Source: Solobacterium sp.
GTDB lineage: Bacteria > Bacillota_I > Bacilli_A > Erysipelotrichales > Erysipelotrichaceae
NCBI GenBank assembly: GCA_017469885.1
Contig: JAFUFO010000005.1
Location: 1-42,778 of the forward strand
Direction: 5' to 3'
Length of the DNA stretch: 42,778 bases
Shown here: positions 1-8,675 of the stretch, piece by piece
Position numbering within the stretch: the first letter of the stretch is position 1
Layout: every line of letters begins with the position of its first letter
The notes under the pieces: model-generated
What the model saw: the letters and a program-made list of their open reading frames with translations, nothing else
Told to the model about the DNA's origin: nothing
The model's database searches: none
Program-made: the position numbers and the translations under genes

Positions 1-62
1 AAAAATGACATTCGAAAAGGCCGGTCAGCTTCTTGGCTTTCCGGTCCTTATTTGGCTGTAAA

Positions 63-135
63 CCCTACGTTTATTTACAGGGGTAACCCTATGTTTATTT
101 ACAGGTTTTCTTTTCCTGCCCTACGTTTATTTACA
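63..135. repeat. Three direct copies of a 17-bp motif; possible IS21-like element end
   Basis: The motif CCCTACGTTTATTTACA occurs at 63-79 and 119-135, and with one change (ACG to ATG) at 87-103. The copies are in the same orientation, with starts 24 and 32 bp apart. Read on the minus strand, the copy at 119-135 begins TGTAAATAAAC. IS21-family elements have TG...CA ends carrying several internal copies of the terminal sequence, so this could be the right end of such an element lying mostly outside the window. No transposase gene is visible in the first 62 bp. A set of protein-binding sites is the alternative. Confidence 0.5.
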
Positions 136-140
136 ATACC

Positions 141-180
141 AAAAAGAAAAGGAGGAGGACAAACTGTGTGTCATTCCTCC
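141..180 (-). terminator. Rho-independent terminator of the first surface-protein gene
   Basis: On the minus strand, GGAGGA pairs with TCCTCC and GACA pairs with TGTC across a small internal loop. The hairpin is followed by TTTTCTTTTT. It starts about 15 bp beyond the stop of the gene ending at 195. Confidence 0.7.
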
Positions 181-194
181 ATGAGTATCAGGTA

Positions 195-2525
195 TTAATA
201 CTTTTTCAGGATATATGCGGCCGCAACACCGGTGACTGTAGAGAACAGGAATGATACAAAGCTTCCTGTAAGTCCTTTATCACTGGTATTCGGTACTTTC
301 GTTCTGCGGAACCCAGGTACACATGCCTTAACATTTTCGTTCCATACGTAGTCCGCAGGATATCCTGCCATCTGGCACGTTACTACATAATCCGGCGTAG
401 GGGTCGGAGTGGACTTCGGGTTGGATTCCGGTTCCGGTGTTGGAGTCGGCTTCGAAGTAGGTGTAGGTGTAGATGTAGAAGTGGGTGTCGGTGTCGGAGG
501 AGTAGGAGTAGGATCTGATTTCTTTACCGTGTAGCTTACATTCGGTTTGGGAAATTCCTGTGAAGCCCCCTCATCACCAGTTGAATCAACCGGAAAAAGC
601 ACTGCTCTTTGGTTGGTATTCAGGCTCTCGAGTTTTTTTGAACCATCACGATCATATTCACCATATGTGCCGGCTTTGGTTTTCGGATTCATCAGTTTTA
701 CTTTGTAGGTCAGGCTGACATGTTCGAAGTTAGAAACATGAACATTCGTCGTCCATACGATTTTTTCGTTTTCCTTCTTATTATCTGGGACATACGTTAC
801 TTCATACTTATATGTTCCATCGTCTTTTTTGGCGAAGCCATAATGATTATCGCCTATTTTTTCAGCGGAAAATGTCTCGGTTTTTTCATTGTTATCAACC
901 GTCATCTTCATGGTGTCCGGTTCGAAAAGATCAAAGTTGTAATCTCCATCCACATAACCCATGAAATCATCAACATGACTGTCTTTGTCTACCAGGTAAA
1001 GGATATCGTTCGTAATATCATCAAAGTCAATTGCGCCCCCAAGCATCTGTAGAAATGCGATTCCTACAGGATAATTTCCTACACTCTGTGTGTAACAGTT
1101 ATACCCTTTCTCTTCCAGTGCAGCATATGCCTTCCAGGCATTGTAGAAAGCACGGTCTACGCATAATGCATGATCCTGTTGCTCACCTGTACGAACATAT
1201 GGACGGTCACCAATTAGTTGGTTATTTGTTTCAGCGTTAGGATTAATATTATCGACAGAACTCACATATTCATCCTTATCTGCTTCAACCCATTTTTGAA
1301 CATTTGCCCAATATGCATTCCAGTCACCACCCGGAATAGGGTATACTCCCTCTTTTACTTTTCGAGCAGCACTCCAGCCACCCAATGTGCCTTCATATTT
1401 ATTCCTTTCTGTCTGCGCAAAGATAGAACTGTTTTGTCCATTCACAAAAAACGTACGAGTGAGACCATCACTGACCAATATTACATATTTACGATGGTCT
1501 TTTACATCAGAATCGGCACTCAATACTTCATTTGCTTTAACTAATCCAGCCTCAATATTGGTTCCTTGTCCATCAGGTCTTTTTCCAATCACGTCAACAA
1601 TCTGGCCTTTGCTTTCATCGGTCAATTCAGTAAGTTCGACTTGAGTTGTCGCTGCTGAACGGAAAGATATTACCGCAACTTTAATAGATGCGCCGCTTTT
1701 CTCTTTGGCGTCGATGAGCTGATCCAAAAGGGCTGCTGCCTTTTCCTGCGTATTTTTATTACATGATGACTTATCAAGTACAAATACTACGTCAGAAGAA
1801 AGCTTCTCTTCTGCGGACGGCATGGAGAGTGTTACTTCCGAAATATAGTTACTGTCAAGGTTCGTTGCGGTCTTTGCCTTTGAAATCCACTTATCCTTCG
1901 AAGTATCTGAATTCGTTGTCTCAGAAGCAGGTGCCGCTTCAGCAACCTCTTCACTGACTGCTTCCTCTTTTTCTGCTTCCTTTGCGAGGTTTGCGGAAAC
2001 TTTTTCCTCAACCTCTTCCGGTGATGCAGCTTCAGCAGTTTCTAACATGAGGTCTTCTACTGATAATTCAACAGTTTCTGTTTTTTCTGTTTTCTGATCA
2101 ACGGCTTCAGGCTCTTCTGCCGCTTCTTTGACAGGTTCGGTTTTTTCTTCTGTTTTTTCTTCTGTCTTCTCTTCAGCAGTTGCAGGTTCCGTTCCCGGTT
2201 CTGATGAAGCACCAGTTCCTTCATCTGTATCAGAACCGTCTATAACTGTTGATCCGCCTGTCTCTTTGCCAGGCTCACCTTCCGGTTCACCCTCTTTTGT
2301 CTCTGATTCGGGGTTTTCTGTGAGATCCTTAGATTCTTCTGCTTCCGGAGTTGTGGATGACTCTACTGACTCTACTGTCTCTGTGATAGGTTCATCATTG
2401 TTTTCCGTTCCCTGTCCATTTTCCGCTGTCAGAGATGTCGCGTTTGCGCCAAGCATGACCAGTACAGCCATTCCTGCCGCAATCATTCGCCGCATTCCAA
2501 AGAATGCATTCCTGTTGTTTTGCAT
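195..2525 (-). CDS. Surface protein with von Willebrand A domain and atypical sorting signal
   Basis: Predicted exported protein of 776 residues, probably attached to the cell wall or membrane. Residues 1-34 form a signal peptide (FFGMRR, then a hydrophobic run ending ANATSLTA). Residues 40-210 are an acidic, Glu/Thr-rich low-complexity stalk. A vWA domain spans about 244-500, with the GTNIEAGL loop (T322) and the VSDG aspartate (D353). The first metal-site motif is DKSSC (251-255) instead of DxSxS, so metal-dependent ligand binding may be altered. A Pro-Thr spacer follows. Near the end come C717 and C735 (C-X17-C), then VPNTSD (744-749), a hydrophobic segment and KKY. The start is supported by GTAGGAGG upstream. 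It is paralogous to the next two genes. vWA domains usually bind proteins in adhesion; the ligand is unknown. Confidence 0.85.
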   Translation of the reverse strand: MQNNRNAFFGMRRMIAAGMAVLVMLGANATSLTAENGQGTENNDEPITETVESVESSTTPEAEESKDLTENPESETKEGEPEGEPGKETGGSTVIDGSDTDEGTGASSEPGTEPATAEEKTEEKTEEKTEPVKEAAEEPEAVDQKTEKTETVELSVEDLMLETAEAASPEEVEEKVSANLAKEAEKEEAVSEEVAEAAPASETTNSDTSKDKWISKAKTATNLDSNYISEVTLSMPSAEEKLSSDVVFVLDKSSCNKNTQEKAAALLDQLIDAKEKSGASIKVAVISFRSAATTQVELTELTDESKGQIVDVIGKRPDGQGTNIEAGLVKANEVLSADSDVKDHRKYVILVSDGLTRTFFVNGQNSSIFAQTERNKYEGTLGGWSAARKVKEGVYPIPGGDWNAYWANVQKWVEADKDEYVSSVDNINPNAETNNQLIGDRPYVRTGEQQDHALCVDRAFYNAWKAYAALEEKGYNCYTQSVGNYPVGIAFLQMLGGAIDFDDITNDILYLVDKDSHVDDFMGYVDGDYNFDLFEPDTMKMTVDNNEKTETFSAEKIGDNHYGFAKKDDGTYKYEVTYVPDNKKENEKIVWTTNVHVSNFEHVSLTYKVKLMNPKTKAGTYGEYDRDGSKKLESLNTNQRAVLFPVDSTGDEGASQEFPKPNVSYTVKKSDPTPTPPTPTPTSTSTPTPTSKPTPTPEPESNPKSTPTPTPDYVVTCQMAGYPADYVWNENVKACVPGFRRTKVPNTSDKGLTGSFVSFLFSTVTGVAAAYILKKY
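271..467. repeat. Near-identical DNA tract shared with 2896-3092
   Basis: The DNA coding for the Pro-Thr spacer, Cys module and sorting signal of the first surface gene aligns without indels to 2896-3092 in the second surface gene (constant offset 2625). The match is much closer than in the middle parts of the two genes, which suggests recent duplication or gene conversion of the 3' ends. Confidence 0.75.
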
Positions 2526-2565
2526 ATACTATTGCCTCCTACACCCGCGCGTGGGGTACGATTCG

Positions 2566-2581
2566 ATTTATTTTAACAAAT
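2566..2581 (-). promoter_or_regulatory. Shared upstream element with extended -10, first surface gene
   Basis: On the minus strand this reads ATTTGTTAAAATAAAT, 41 bp upstream of the start codon. An identical 16-bp element lies upstream of the third surface gene (8494-8509). It contains TGTTAAAAT, which fits an extended -10 promoter (TGn plus TAAAAT). No good -35 box is visible. Promoter function is inferred from the conservation. Confidence 0.5.
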
Positions 2582-2770
2582 ACATTGATTTTGTAACAGA
2601 TGTTTTGCGGCATTTCCTGGCAAAATTTTTGCAGTTCCTGAGTTTTTTACAGAATTGTTTCTGTATTTTGTAATATTCGTGCTTTACGTGCGTATAGGGT
2701 TCATAAATTCAGCTCAAAACACTAAGAAATTCAGGTCTGCCGCAACAATAACAACTTTTCAATATACACA

Positions 2771-2805
2771 AAAACAGGAGGTATGACGTTATGTCATACC
2801 TCCTG
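2771..2805 (-). terminator. Rho-independent terminator of the second surface-protein gene
   Basis: A perfect 13-bp stem (2775-2787 with 2793-2805) with a 5-nt loop is followed on the minus strand by TTTTTGTG. It lies 15 bp past the stop of the gene ending at 2820. The rest of 2526-2770 holds the upstream region of the first surface gene and nothing else I recognise. Confidence 0.85.
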
Positions 2806-2819
2806 AATGTTTAGAGAAA

Positions 2820-5429
2820 TTAATACTTCTTAAGGAGTAATACGGCTGCTATACCGATCAGATCTGAAATCAGGAATGTAGTAAAGTTTCCCATCAGTCC
2901 TTTGTCATAGGTATTCGGTACTTTTGTTCTGCGGAACCCAGGTACACATGCCTTAACATTTTCGTTCCACACATAGTCAGCCGGATATCCTGCCATCTGA
3001 CACGTTACTACATAATCCGGTGTCGGTGTCGGAGTGGACTTCGGGTTGGATTCCGGTTCCGGTGTCGGTGTCGGTTTTGAAGTAGGTGTAGGAGTCGGAG
3101 TTGGTGTTGGTGTTGGTGTTGGTTTCGGCTCGCTATATGTTACTACTGGAATTTCAAATGTAAACGTGCCTGTTTGCCCATCTGATGTCGTATAATCCAG
3201 CACAGCGCTGACATTTGTATCATACGACTTCCCATCTTCTGCGCCTTCCTTCAGGTAAAGAGTGTAGGACAGCGTCACTGGATTCGCGTTTTCAATTGGT
3301 ACATTGATAGCCCAGGTAATCGTTTGCGAAGCATTATCATAGTTTACGACATACGGATATACACCTTCCGCATTCTTTGTGCCAAATGACCACTCATGAT
3401 CACCTGTTTTTTCAACCGGAAGAGTTTCTCCGCTTTTTGTCATCGTAAATCCATCATCTTCAACTAATGTGAAATCAGAAGGAACGATATCCGTTACTGT
3501 ACCGGTATTTACCATGTACCGAATTGAGTTATCGATGTCTGAAAACAGTTTTTTTACATCACCCGGACTACTCTTATTGGCACTGTATAAACTGTTTTCT
3601 CGCAGCCAATTTTTGAACGGTGCTACCAGTTCAAGACCGCCTCCAGTGCTGCTGTCATAAGTGATGGTAGCCACTTTATATTTCTGACCCATCTCTTTCC
3701 AAAGATGGCCGGTTTTGTACAGACCTTTCTGCAAGCAGTCTACATGATACTGGTAATAATTGGGGTTGATAGCGTCTGTATCAAATGTGTATGTTCCATC
3801 TCCATTATCAATAACCATATACGGGTTGCCTTCTTGATAATTTACCCCTTCCCAGCTTGCATTTGGAGTGAACTCATACCAGTACTGATAATCCGCGCGA
3901 TTTCCAAATGTTCCTTTAGTTCCAAAAAGCTCTGCGCCATTAGTGGTTGTGTGCTTAACAATAGTTCCATCTGGTTGTCCTGCTTTATAGGTTTCACCAA
4001 AAGCATACGGACATGGCTGATCCCATTTGGTTACGCCTGTCAGCTCAGGGTCGGTAGAATTGTACAGGGCTTCATAAGAGTCAAAAAGGTATATGTTACT
4101 TTTTTCACTTGGGTCCTGAACATCAACGGAATAGGAAGCTTTATTATATCCCATGGTCTGTGATAAAGTCGGTTTGCCTCCTGAAGCTAACGTATATTTA
4201 TTACTTGTATAATACTGTGCATAGATTGTTGTAGGCTCATGTTTTTCATTTGCCCAAATATATCCCTTACCATCTGTGAAAAAGACCACGTATTTGTGAC
4301 TATCTTCAACTTCGGAATCTGCCTCTAACCACATATTCGCAAGATCAAGACCGACATGAGGACCAGAACCACGACCGAATGCATCGCGGAATGTATCCTT
4401 ATCCATGGCATCAGAAAGCTGAAATGAATTTGTGATGTACGCTTTTGTGTCCTCATTATAAGGTGTCAATCCGGAATACGAACCATTAGAAGTATATTTA
4501 ATTGCATCATTTGCGCTTCCTGTAAACAGCACGACACCAACTTTCAGGTCGATTGATGGATTGTTTTCAATAATGCTTTCAAATAATTCCGTTGAAGCAT
4601 CAATAAATTCCTTTCCCAAATCAGTAGAATTGGAACTATCCGTCACAAAGACGACATCCACTTTGTTTTTATATTCTCCCGAAGGAAGCGATAACGTTAC
4701 AGTCGTTTCACGCTGCTCCGGTGTCAGTTCAGTTGGTGAGGCCTTTTTAGATCCGCTGACATCCGGCTGTGTCACAGGCGCAGACGGTTCTGAAAGAAGT
4801 GAAGCACCGACAGGCTGAGACATTAAAGTCATCGGCTGTTCTTCCGACTTCTCTTCTTCGTTTTCTTCTTCCTCTGCAGGTTCTTTCTCAGCTTCTGCCG
4901 CAGGTTCTTTCGCAGCTGGCTCTTCCTTCACAGCAGCCTTCGGAGCCACTGTCAGTTTACTTTCAGCCAGCTCTGCAGGAGCCGCTTCAGGAGCGGATTC
5001 AGGTAAAGAATCAGTGACAGTATATTCAACTGTTTTGTCTTCTGATTCACCCTCTTTGGCTTCCGGAGTTCCTTCCTGGTTGTTATCCGCAGGAGCTGCA
5101 TTGCCATCCGGATTCAGATCAGTGCCCGGATTATCGATCGGTTCTTTGGCTTCCTCCGAATCTTCCGGCTTGCCTTCTGTCTGACCTTCGGGCTGGTCTT
5201 CTTTTTTCTGATCTCCAGCCGGGTCCCCAGTTGGTTCATCGTTCAACTCTTCTGTTGTTTCCGGAGACGGTTGTGTAACAGTCTCTGTTACTGTTTCATC
5301 TCCGGTACCGGGAGTCTGTTGGCCCTCTGCTGTAAGGGCAGTTCCATTTGCGCCCAGCATGACCAGCATTGCCATGCAGATAGCTATAAAGCGACGCAGT
5401 GTGAAGCCTTTCTGTTTGTTGTTCCACAT
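2820..5429 (-). CDS. Surface protein with intact von Willebrand A domain and atypical sorting signal
   Basis: Predicted surface protein of 869 residues. The frame is open upstream to 5558, but the start at 5429 is preferred: it is preceded by TTGGAGAGG, and it gives MWNNKQKGFTLRRFIAI, which matches the N-termini of the two paralogues. After the signal peptide there is an acidic Glu/Pro/Ala-rich stalk to about residue 220. A vWA domain follows, with an intact metal motif DSSNS (264-268) and a long insertion rich in Tyr, Asn and Gly. Then come a beta-rich region, a PTPTPT spacer, C810 and C828 (C-X17-C), VPNTYD (837-842), a hydrophobic segment and KKY. A role in adhesion or host-protein binding is inferred from the domain family; the ligand is unknown. 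Confidence 0.85.
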   Translation of the reverse strand: MWNNKQKGFTLRRFIAICMAMLVMLGANGTALTAEGQQTPGTGDETVTETVTQPSPETTEELNDEPTGDPAGDQKKEDQPEGQTEGKPEDSEEAKEPIDNPGTDLNPDGNAAPADNNQEGTPEAKEGESEDKTVEYTVTDSLPESAPEAAPAELAESKLTVAPKAAVKEEPAAKEPAAEAEKEPAEEEENEEEKSEEQPMTLMSQPVGASLLSEPSAPVTQPDVSGSKKASPTELTPEQRETTVTLSLPSGEYKNKVDVVFVTDSSNSTDLGKEFIDASTELFESIIENNPSIDLKVGVVLFTGSANDAIKYTSNGSYSGLTPYNEDTKAYITNSFQLSDAMDKDTFRDAFGRGSGPHVGLDLANMWLEADSEVEDSHKYVVFFTDGKGYIWANEKHEPTTIYAQYYTSNKYTLASGGKPTLSQTMGYNKASYSVDVQDPSEKSNIYLFDSYEALYNSTDPELTGVTKWDQPCPYAFGETYKAGQPDGTIVKHTTTNGAELFGTKGTFGNRADYQYWYEFTPNASWEGVNYQEGNPYMVIDNGDGTYTFDTDAINPNYYQYHVDCLQKGLYKTGHLWKEMGQKYKVATITYDSSTGGGLELVAPFKNWLRENSLYSANKSSPGDVKKLFSDIDNSIRYMVNTGTVTDIVPSDFTLVEDDGFTMTKSGETLPVEKTGDHEWSFGTKNAEGVYPYVVNYDNASQTITWAINVPIENANPVTLSYTLYLKEGAEDGKSYDTNVSAVLDYTTSDGQTGTFTFEIPVVTYSEPKPTPTPTPTPTPTPTSKPTPTPEPESNPKSTPTPTPDYVVTCQMAGYPADYVWNENVKACVPGFRRTKVPNTYDKGLMGNFTTFLISDLIGIAAVLLLKKY
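2896..3092. repeat. Near-identical DNA tract shared with 271-467
   Basis: Partner of the tract at 271-467; it encodes the spacer, Cys module and sorting signal of the second surface gene. Simple GGTGTCGGTGTC-type repeats at about 3015-3125 encode the Pro-Thr spacer and could vary in length by slippage. Confidence 0.75.
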
Positions 5430-5902
5430 AGTGTAGTTGCCTCTCCAACCAATCTGATAATGGTTTCTATTTGGATATATATTATCAAAAAAAGGTTGGC
5501 ACAATAATTGTAAATTTGTGATGGCGAACCAACATTCTACATGTATTTCATTTTTCATGCATGCAATGTACCCTTGTGTTTTTACAGTGCAGTATTTTAT
5601 TGCTTTTTACATAAGCATGCGTTCATGCGATAAAACAGTCACTATTTTTGCACAAATTAATATTAATCAATGCAACATTTTTCTTTAACAGTACCTTATA
5701 TTCGATTGATTGGTCTCCCATCGAAAATTTTATTTACAATTTTCACAAAATGTTAATAATCCGGTGTAAACAAGATAAATCTGTAATCTTCCGAATCGTT
5801 ATTCTTTTTACGTTTCTTCTAATTAATACTGCATGATTTCAAACAGGTACTCTGAATCCGCATGCACTTATTTCCCGGTGAATATGCAGTCTGCCAATTA
5901 CG
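5430..5902. other. AT-rich intergenic region
   Basis: About 470 bp, visibly richer in A and T than the genes. It holds the promoter of the second surface gene (5479-5507). No convincing gene was found: short open frames here lack ribosome binding sites. No RNA gene was recognised. Confidence 0.6.
5479..5507 (-). promoter_or_regulatory. Candidate sigma-A-type promoter of the second surface gene
   Basis: On the minus strand TTATTG and TAATAT are separated by 17 bp, with the -10 about 50 bp upstream of the start at 5429. This gene lacks the ATTTGTTAAAATAAAT element of its two paralogues, so it may be controlled differently. Confidence 0.45.
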
Positions 5903-5942
5903 AAAAAAGCCTGATTCCTGTATATGCATTCAGGAACCAGGC
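5903..5942 (-). terminator. Rho-independent terminator of the third surface-protein gene
   Basis: A 12-bp stem with one G-T pair (5909-5920 with 5931-5942) and a 10-nt loop is followed on the minus strand by six T. It lies about 25 bp past the stop of the gene ending at 5968. Confidence 0.8.
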
Positions 5943-5967
5943 CTTGGCCTCCTTTGTGTGTGGAGTA

Positions 5968-8454
5968 TTAATACTTCTTCAGGATTAATACAATCGCAAT
6001 GCCGAGCAGATCAGAAATCATGAATGTGATCAGATTTCCCATCAGTCCCTTGTCATAGGTGTTCGGAATTACGCGTCTTGCGGCTGTGCTGTGGAATACT
6101 CCGAAGTCATCGATGTATCCCGGCTGACATGCCTTAGCGGCTTCGTTCCATGCGTAGTTTGCAGGATACCCGGCCATCTGGCAGGTTACTACATAATCCG
6201 GTGTCATGGTAGGTGCCGGTGTCTTATCCGACTTGCTTTCGGGTGTCGGCGTAGATGTAGGTGTCGGCGTTGCCGTAGGCTTCGGGGTTGTTGTAGGAGT
6301 AGGTGTAATCGTCGGCGTCGGAGTCGGGTTTATTGTATGCGCGTTTGTGATCGTAACCGTGTCTTCTTCAGACACAACCGTTTTGGTATAACCTCTTGGT
6401 ACTTCGACTTCATCAATGGTGTATTCAATCTCACTGCCGTCTTTATCGTAAGCAGTCAGATCTTCAAATGTATAAGTCCACTTATTGTCTGCACTCAGAG
6501 TAACAGGTTCACCGGAGGCTTCCCCGGCCTTATTCAGCTGAACCTGAACGCTTGCAGGACGGATACCATCCTTGTCATCAGTATCGTCCCAGACCTTGCT
6601 TACAGTCTTTGCAGTAACAAAGCGTGCGTAGACATCTACAACTTTGGCAGTGTCCTTATCTTTTGTGATAGCGGGAGCTGTTTCAACAGCTGATTCATCG
6701 ATTCGCTGTGTCAGCTCAGGGTCACTGTACCAGCCTTCAAAATGAATATTTCCCTTATCTTCCGGCGTGTAGTCATAGACTTTCACCTCAGAATAGTTTT
6801 TCTCAGATTTCGCAACACTTCCCATCACATGGTAATTTACTGTTATCGCCGGCTGCCAGTAAGCATAGACATTAATCTCAGTATCTGTCCCCGCAGGGAG
6901 ACCTGAATTCACCCAATAAACATGTGATTCTCCAGCATAATACTTTTTCTCCGGTGTCTTTATTTCTTTACTTCCATTCGGATATTTGATGATTTCCTCA
7001 TCTATTTCCCAGTACTTAAACTGATAGTCTGAGACAGGTGTTTTCTCTGATGGATCAGCGTACGTATGAGTCAGTGACCCGACCTGAGACCTGTACTCAT
7101 AAGCATTCGCATTGGACCAGGAACCGGATCCTGTAGAAATGTTATCGATATAGTTATAATCCAGTCCGCGAATCTTGCTGGGTATATACTCCGGAGTAAA
7201 GCTGATTACCGTATCTTCATCCACATAGTAATGATTACCAGATGTTGTTCCTTCAGAATTCGTAAAACTGATTGTTGAAGAAGCATCTATTACATTTCCC
7301 CTGTCATCTGTCCAGTAGCCGGTATATTTATATTCATAACCCGTATAGGAAAATACCTCACCCACTCTGAGAGCAGTTCTTGTCTCCAATTTTTTCTTTG
7401 TAAAATTCCAACCAACTTCTGCAGAGAGTATATTGCTTTCGGAGCTTGTAGTTGTCGTCCCGTCATGATGTCGAATATCAAGAAAGATAAGTGTAACTTG
7501 GACATCAGGTCTGTATCCCGCATAAACACTGTACTCTGCCACACCGGCTTCGTCAGTAATCGCTGCAGCATCTTCATACTTCACCGCAAAATAGTTTCCA
7601 CTTCCGGTTCCGTCTGGTTGTGTTCTTGGAATCCGCGTTCCATCCGCATACTTCCATGATGAACTACTGAATTTATACTGTTTTCCATCTTTGGTTACTG
7701 TCGTATTCTTAACTTTACCGCCGAAATATGTGGGTATATACCAACTGGCAGTATCTCCTTCGGTCAGTCCTGATTTACTTAGTGTACCAACTTTCTCATA
7801 TTCACCGTTTTCATCCCACGCATAAATATATATTTTTACGGTTAGTGGTTTGCTCGCTTCATCAGCAGCATTCAACAGTTTCACACCTTTCAGAATCGGC
7901 GTATCTGCCTTCAAAGGTATCTGTTCTACATTCAAAGGAGTTGTTTCAACTGTGCCATTATCTTGAGATATATCCGTATTGTCCGAAGGCAATGACCCTT
8001 CAGTATCAGAGACAGCCGAATCTGCATTATCCAAAGGTAATATTTCTTCAGTATCAGAAATCTCGGAATTCTCAATATCTGATGCAGTAGCTGTTTCTTC
8101 CGGCTCACCTTCTGTCTTTAGTTCACCTTCCGGTTCCGGATTATCTTCTGCTTTTGGTTCCGTTTCCGGTTCGCCTTCTGATATGATTTCCGTTTCCGGT
8201 TCGCTTGCGGGTATATCCGTTTCCTCGATTTCTTCCTCCGAATCTTCAGATGTGATTTCTTTTTCATCCGTATCCTTGGTTGTTTCCGGAGTCGATGAAA
8301 CAGCGGTTTCTGTTACAGGCTCATCACCAGTAGTGATATCCTGACCGCTTTCTGCCGTAAGAGCTGTAGCATTTGCGCCCAGCATAACCAGCATTGCCAT
8401 GCATATCGCTATGAAGCGGCGCAGTGTGAAGAATGTGTGTTTGTTGTTTCGCAT
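5968..8454 (-). CDS. Surface protein with InlB-like and Cna-B-like domains and atypical sorting signal
   Basis: Predicted surface protein of 828 residues. The signal region FTLRRFIAICMAMLVMLGAN is almost the same as in the second surface gene. An acidic stalk follows to about residue 190, then beta-rich unique domains. Next comes a segment resembling the InlB/Listeria-Bacteroides repeat (FEGWYSDPELT motif), then a Cna protein B-type domain (KVWDDTDDKDGIRP at its start, IEYTIDE near its end). Cna-B domains often form internal Lys-Asn bonds and act as stalks or pilin parts. The C-terminus has a Pro-Thr spacer, C758 and C776 (C-X17-C), IPNTYD (796-801), a hydrophobic segment and KKY. There is no vWA domain. 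An AAGGAG sequence precedes the start. An adhesin or pilin-like role is inferred. Confidence 0.82.
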   Translation of the reverse strand: MRNNKHTFFTLRRFIAICMAMLVMLGANATALTAESGQDITTGDEPVTETAVSSTPETTKDTDEKEITSEDSEEEIEETDIPASEPETEIISEGEPETEPKAEDNPEPEGELKTEGEPEETATASDIENSEISDTEEILPLDNADSAVSDTEGSLPSDNTDISQDNGTVETTPLNVEQIPLKADTPILKGVKLLNAADEASKPLTVKIYIYAWDENGEYEKVGTLSKSGLTEGDTASWYIPTYFGGKVKNTTVTKDGKQYKFSSSSWKYADGTRIPRTQPDGTGSGNYFAVKYEDAAAITDEAGVAEYSVYAGYRPDVQVTLIFLDIRHHDGTTTTSSESNILSAEVGWNFTKKKLETRTALRVGEVFSYTGYEYKYTGYWTDDRGNVIDASSTISFTNSEGTTSGNHYYVDEDTVISFTPEYIPSKIRGLDYNYIDNISTGSGSWSNANAYEYRSQVGSLTHTYADPSEKTPVSDYQFKYWEIDEEIIKYPNGSKEIKTPEKKYYAGESHVYWVNSGLPAGTDTEINVYAYWQPAITVNYHVMGSVAKSEKNYSEVKVYDYTPEDKGNIHFEGWYSDPELTQRIDESAVETAPAITKDKDTAKVVDVYARFVTAKTVSKVWDDTDDKDGIRPASVQVQLNKAGEASGEPVTLSADNKWTYTFEDLTAYDKDGSEIEYTIDEVEVPRGYTKTVVSEEDTVTITNAHTINPTPTPTITPTPTTTPKPTATPTPTSTPTPESKSDKTPAPTMTPDYVVTCQMAGYPANYAWNEAAKACQPGYIDDFGVFHSTAARRVIPNTYDKGLMGNLITFMISDLLGIAIVLILKKY

Positions 8455-8493
8455 GTTGCTGTCTCCTTCCCCTATTGGGTGAAATATAAATCA

Positions 8494-8509
8494 ATTTATT
8501 TTAACAAAT
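8494..8509 (-). promoter_or_regulatory. Shared upstream element with extended -10, third surface gene
   Basis: Identical on the minus strand to the 16-bp element at 2566-2581 (ATTTGTTAAAATAAAT), 40 bp upstream of the start codon, nearly the same distance as in the first gene. This suggests co-regulation of the first and third surface genes. Confidence 0.5.
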
Positions 8510-8611
8510 GAAAAGGTACATTAATAGCATTTCCACCGCATTAAATGCGCTGTTTTCCTCACTTTTTGCGTGTTTTTCCGGTTATTTGTTGAAAGAGTAC
8601 ATTTACACATG

Positions 8612-8644
8612 AAAAACATGGCGCAGAACACTGTCTGCGCCATG
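8612..8644 (-). terminator. Rho-independent terminator of the protease gene
   Basis: A perfect 11-bp stem (8617-8627 with 8634-8644) with a 6-nt loop is followed on the minus strand by TTTTTC. It lies about 30 bp past the stop of the protease gene. Confidence 0.85.
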
Positions 8645-8675
8645 TGGCACCCAATCATATTATTCTGCTGTATTT

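Noticed and set aside
2128-2673. Plus-strand Ser/Val-rich open frame opposite the first surface gene
   Set aside because: It is the mirror of the Glu/Thr/Pro-rich repeat coding; low complexity and no ribosome binding site.
3015-3125. GGTGTC repeats taken as a possible CRISPR or satellite
   Set aside because: They lie in frame and encode the Pro-Thr spacer; there are no spacers of uniform length.
6091-6693. Plus-strand Arg/Cys-rich open frame
   Set aside because: It is antisense to the Pro-Thr spacer and Cna-B region of the third surface gene.
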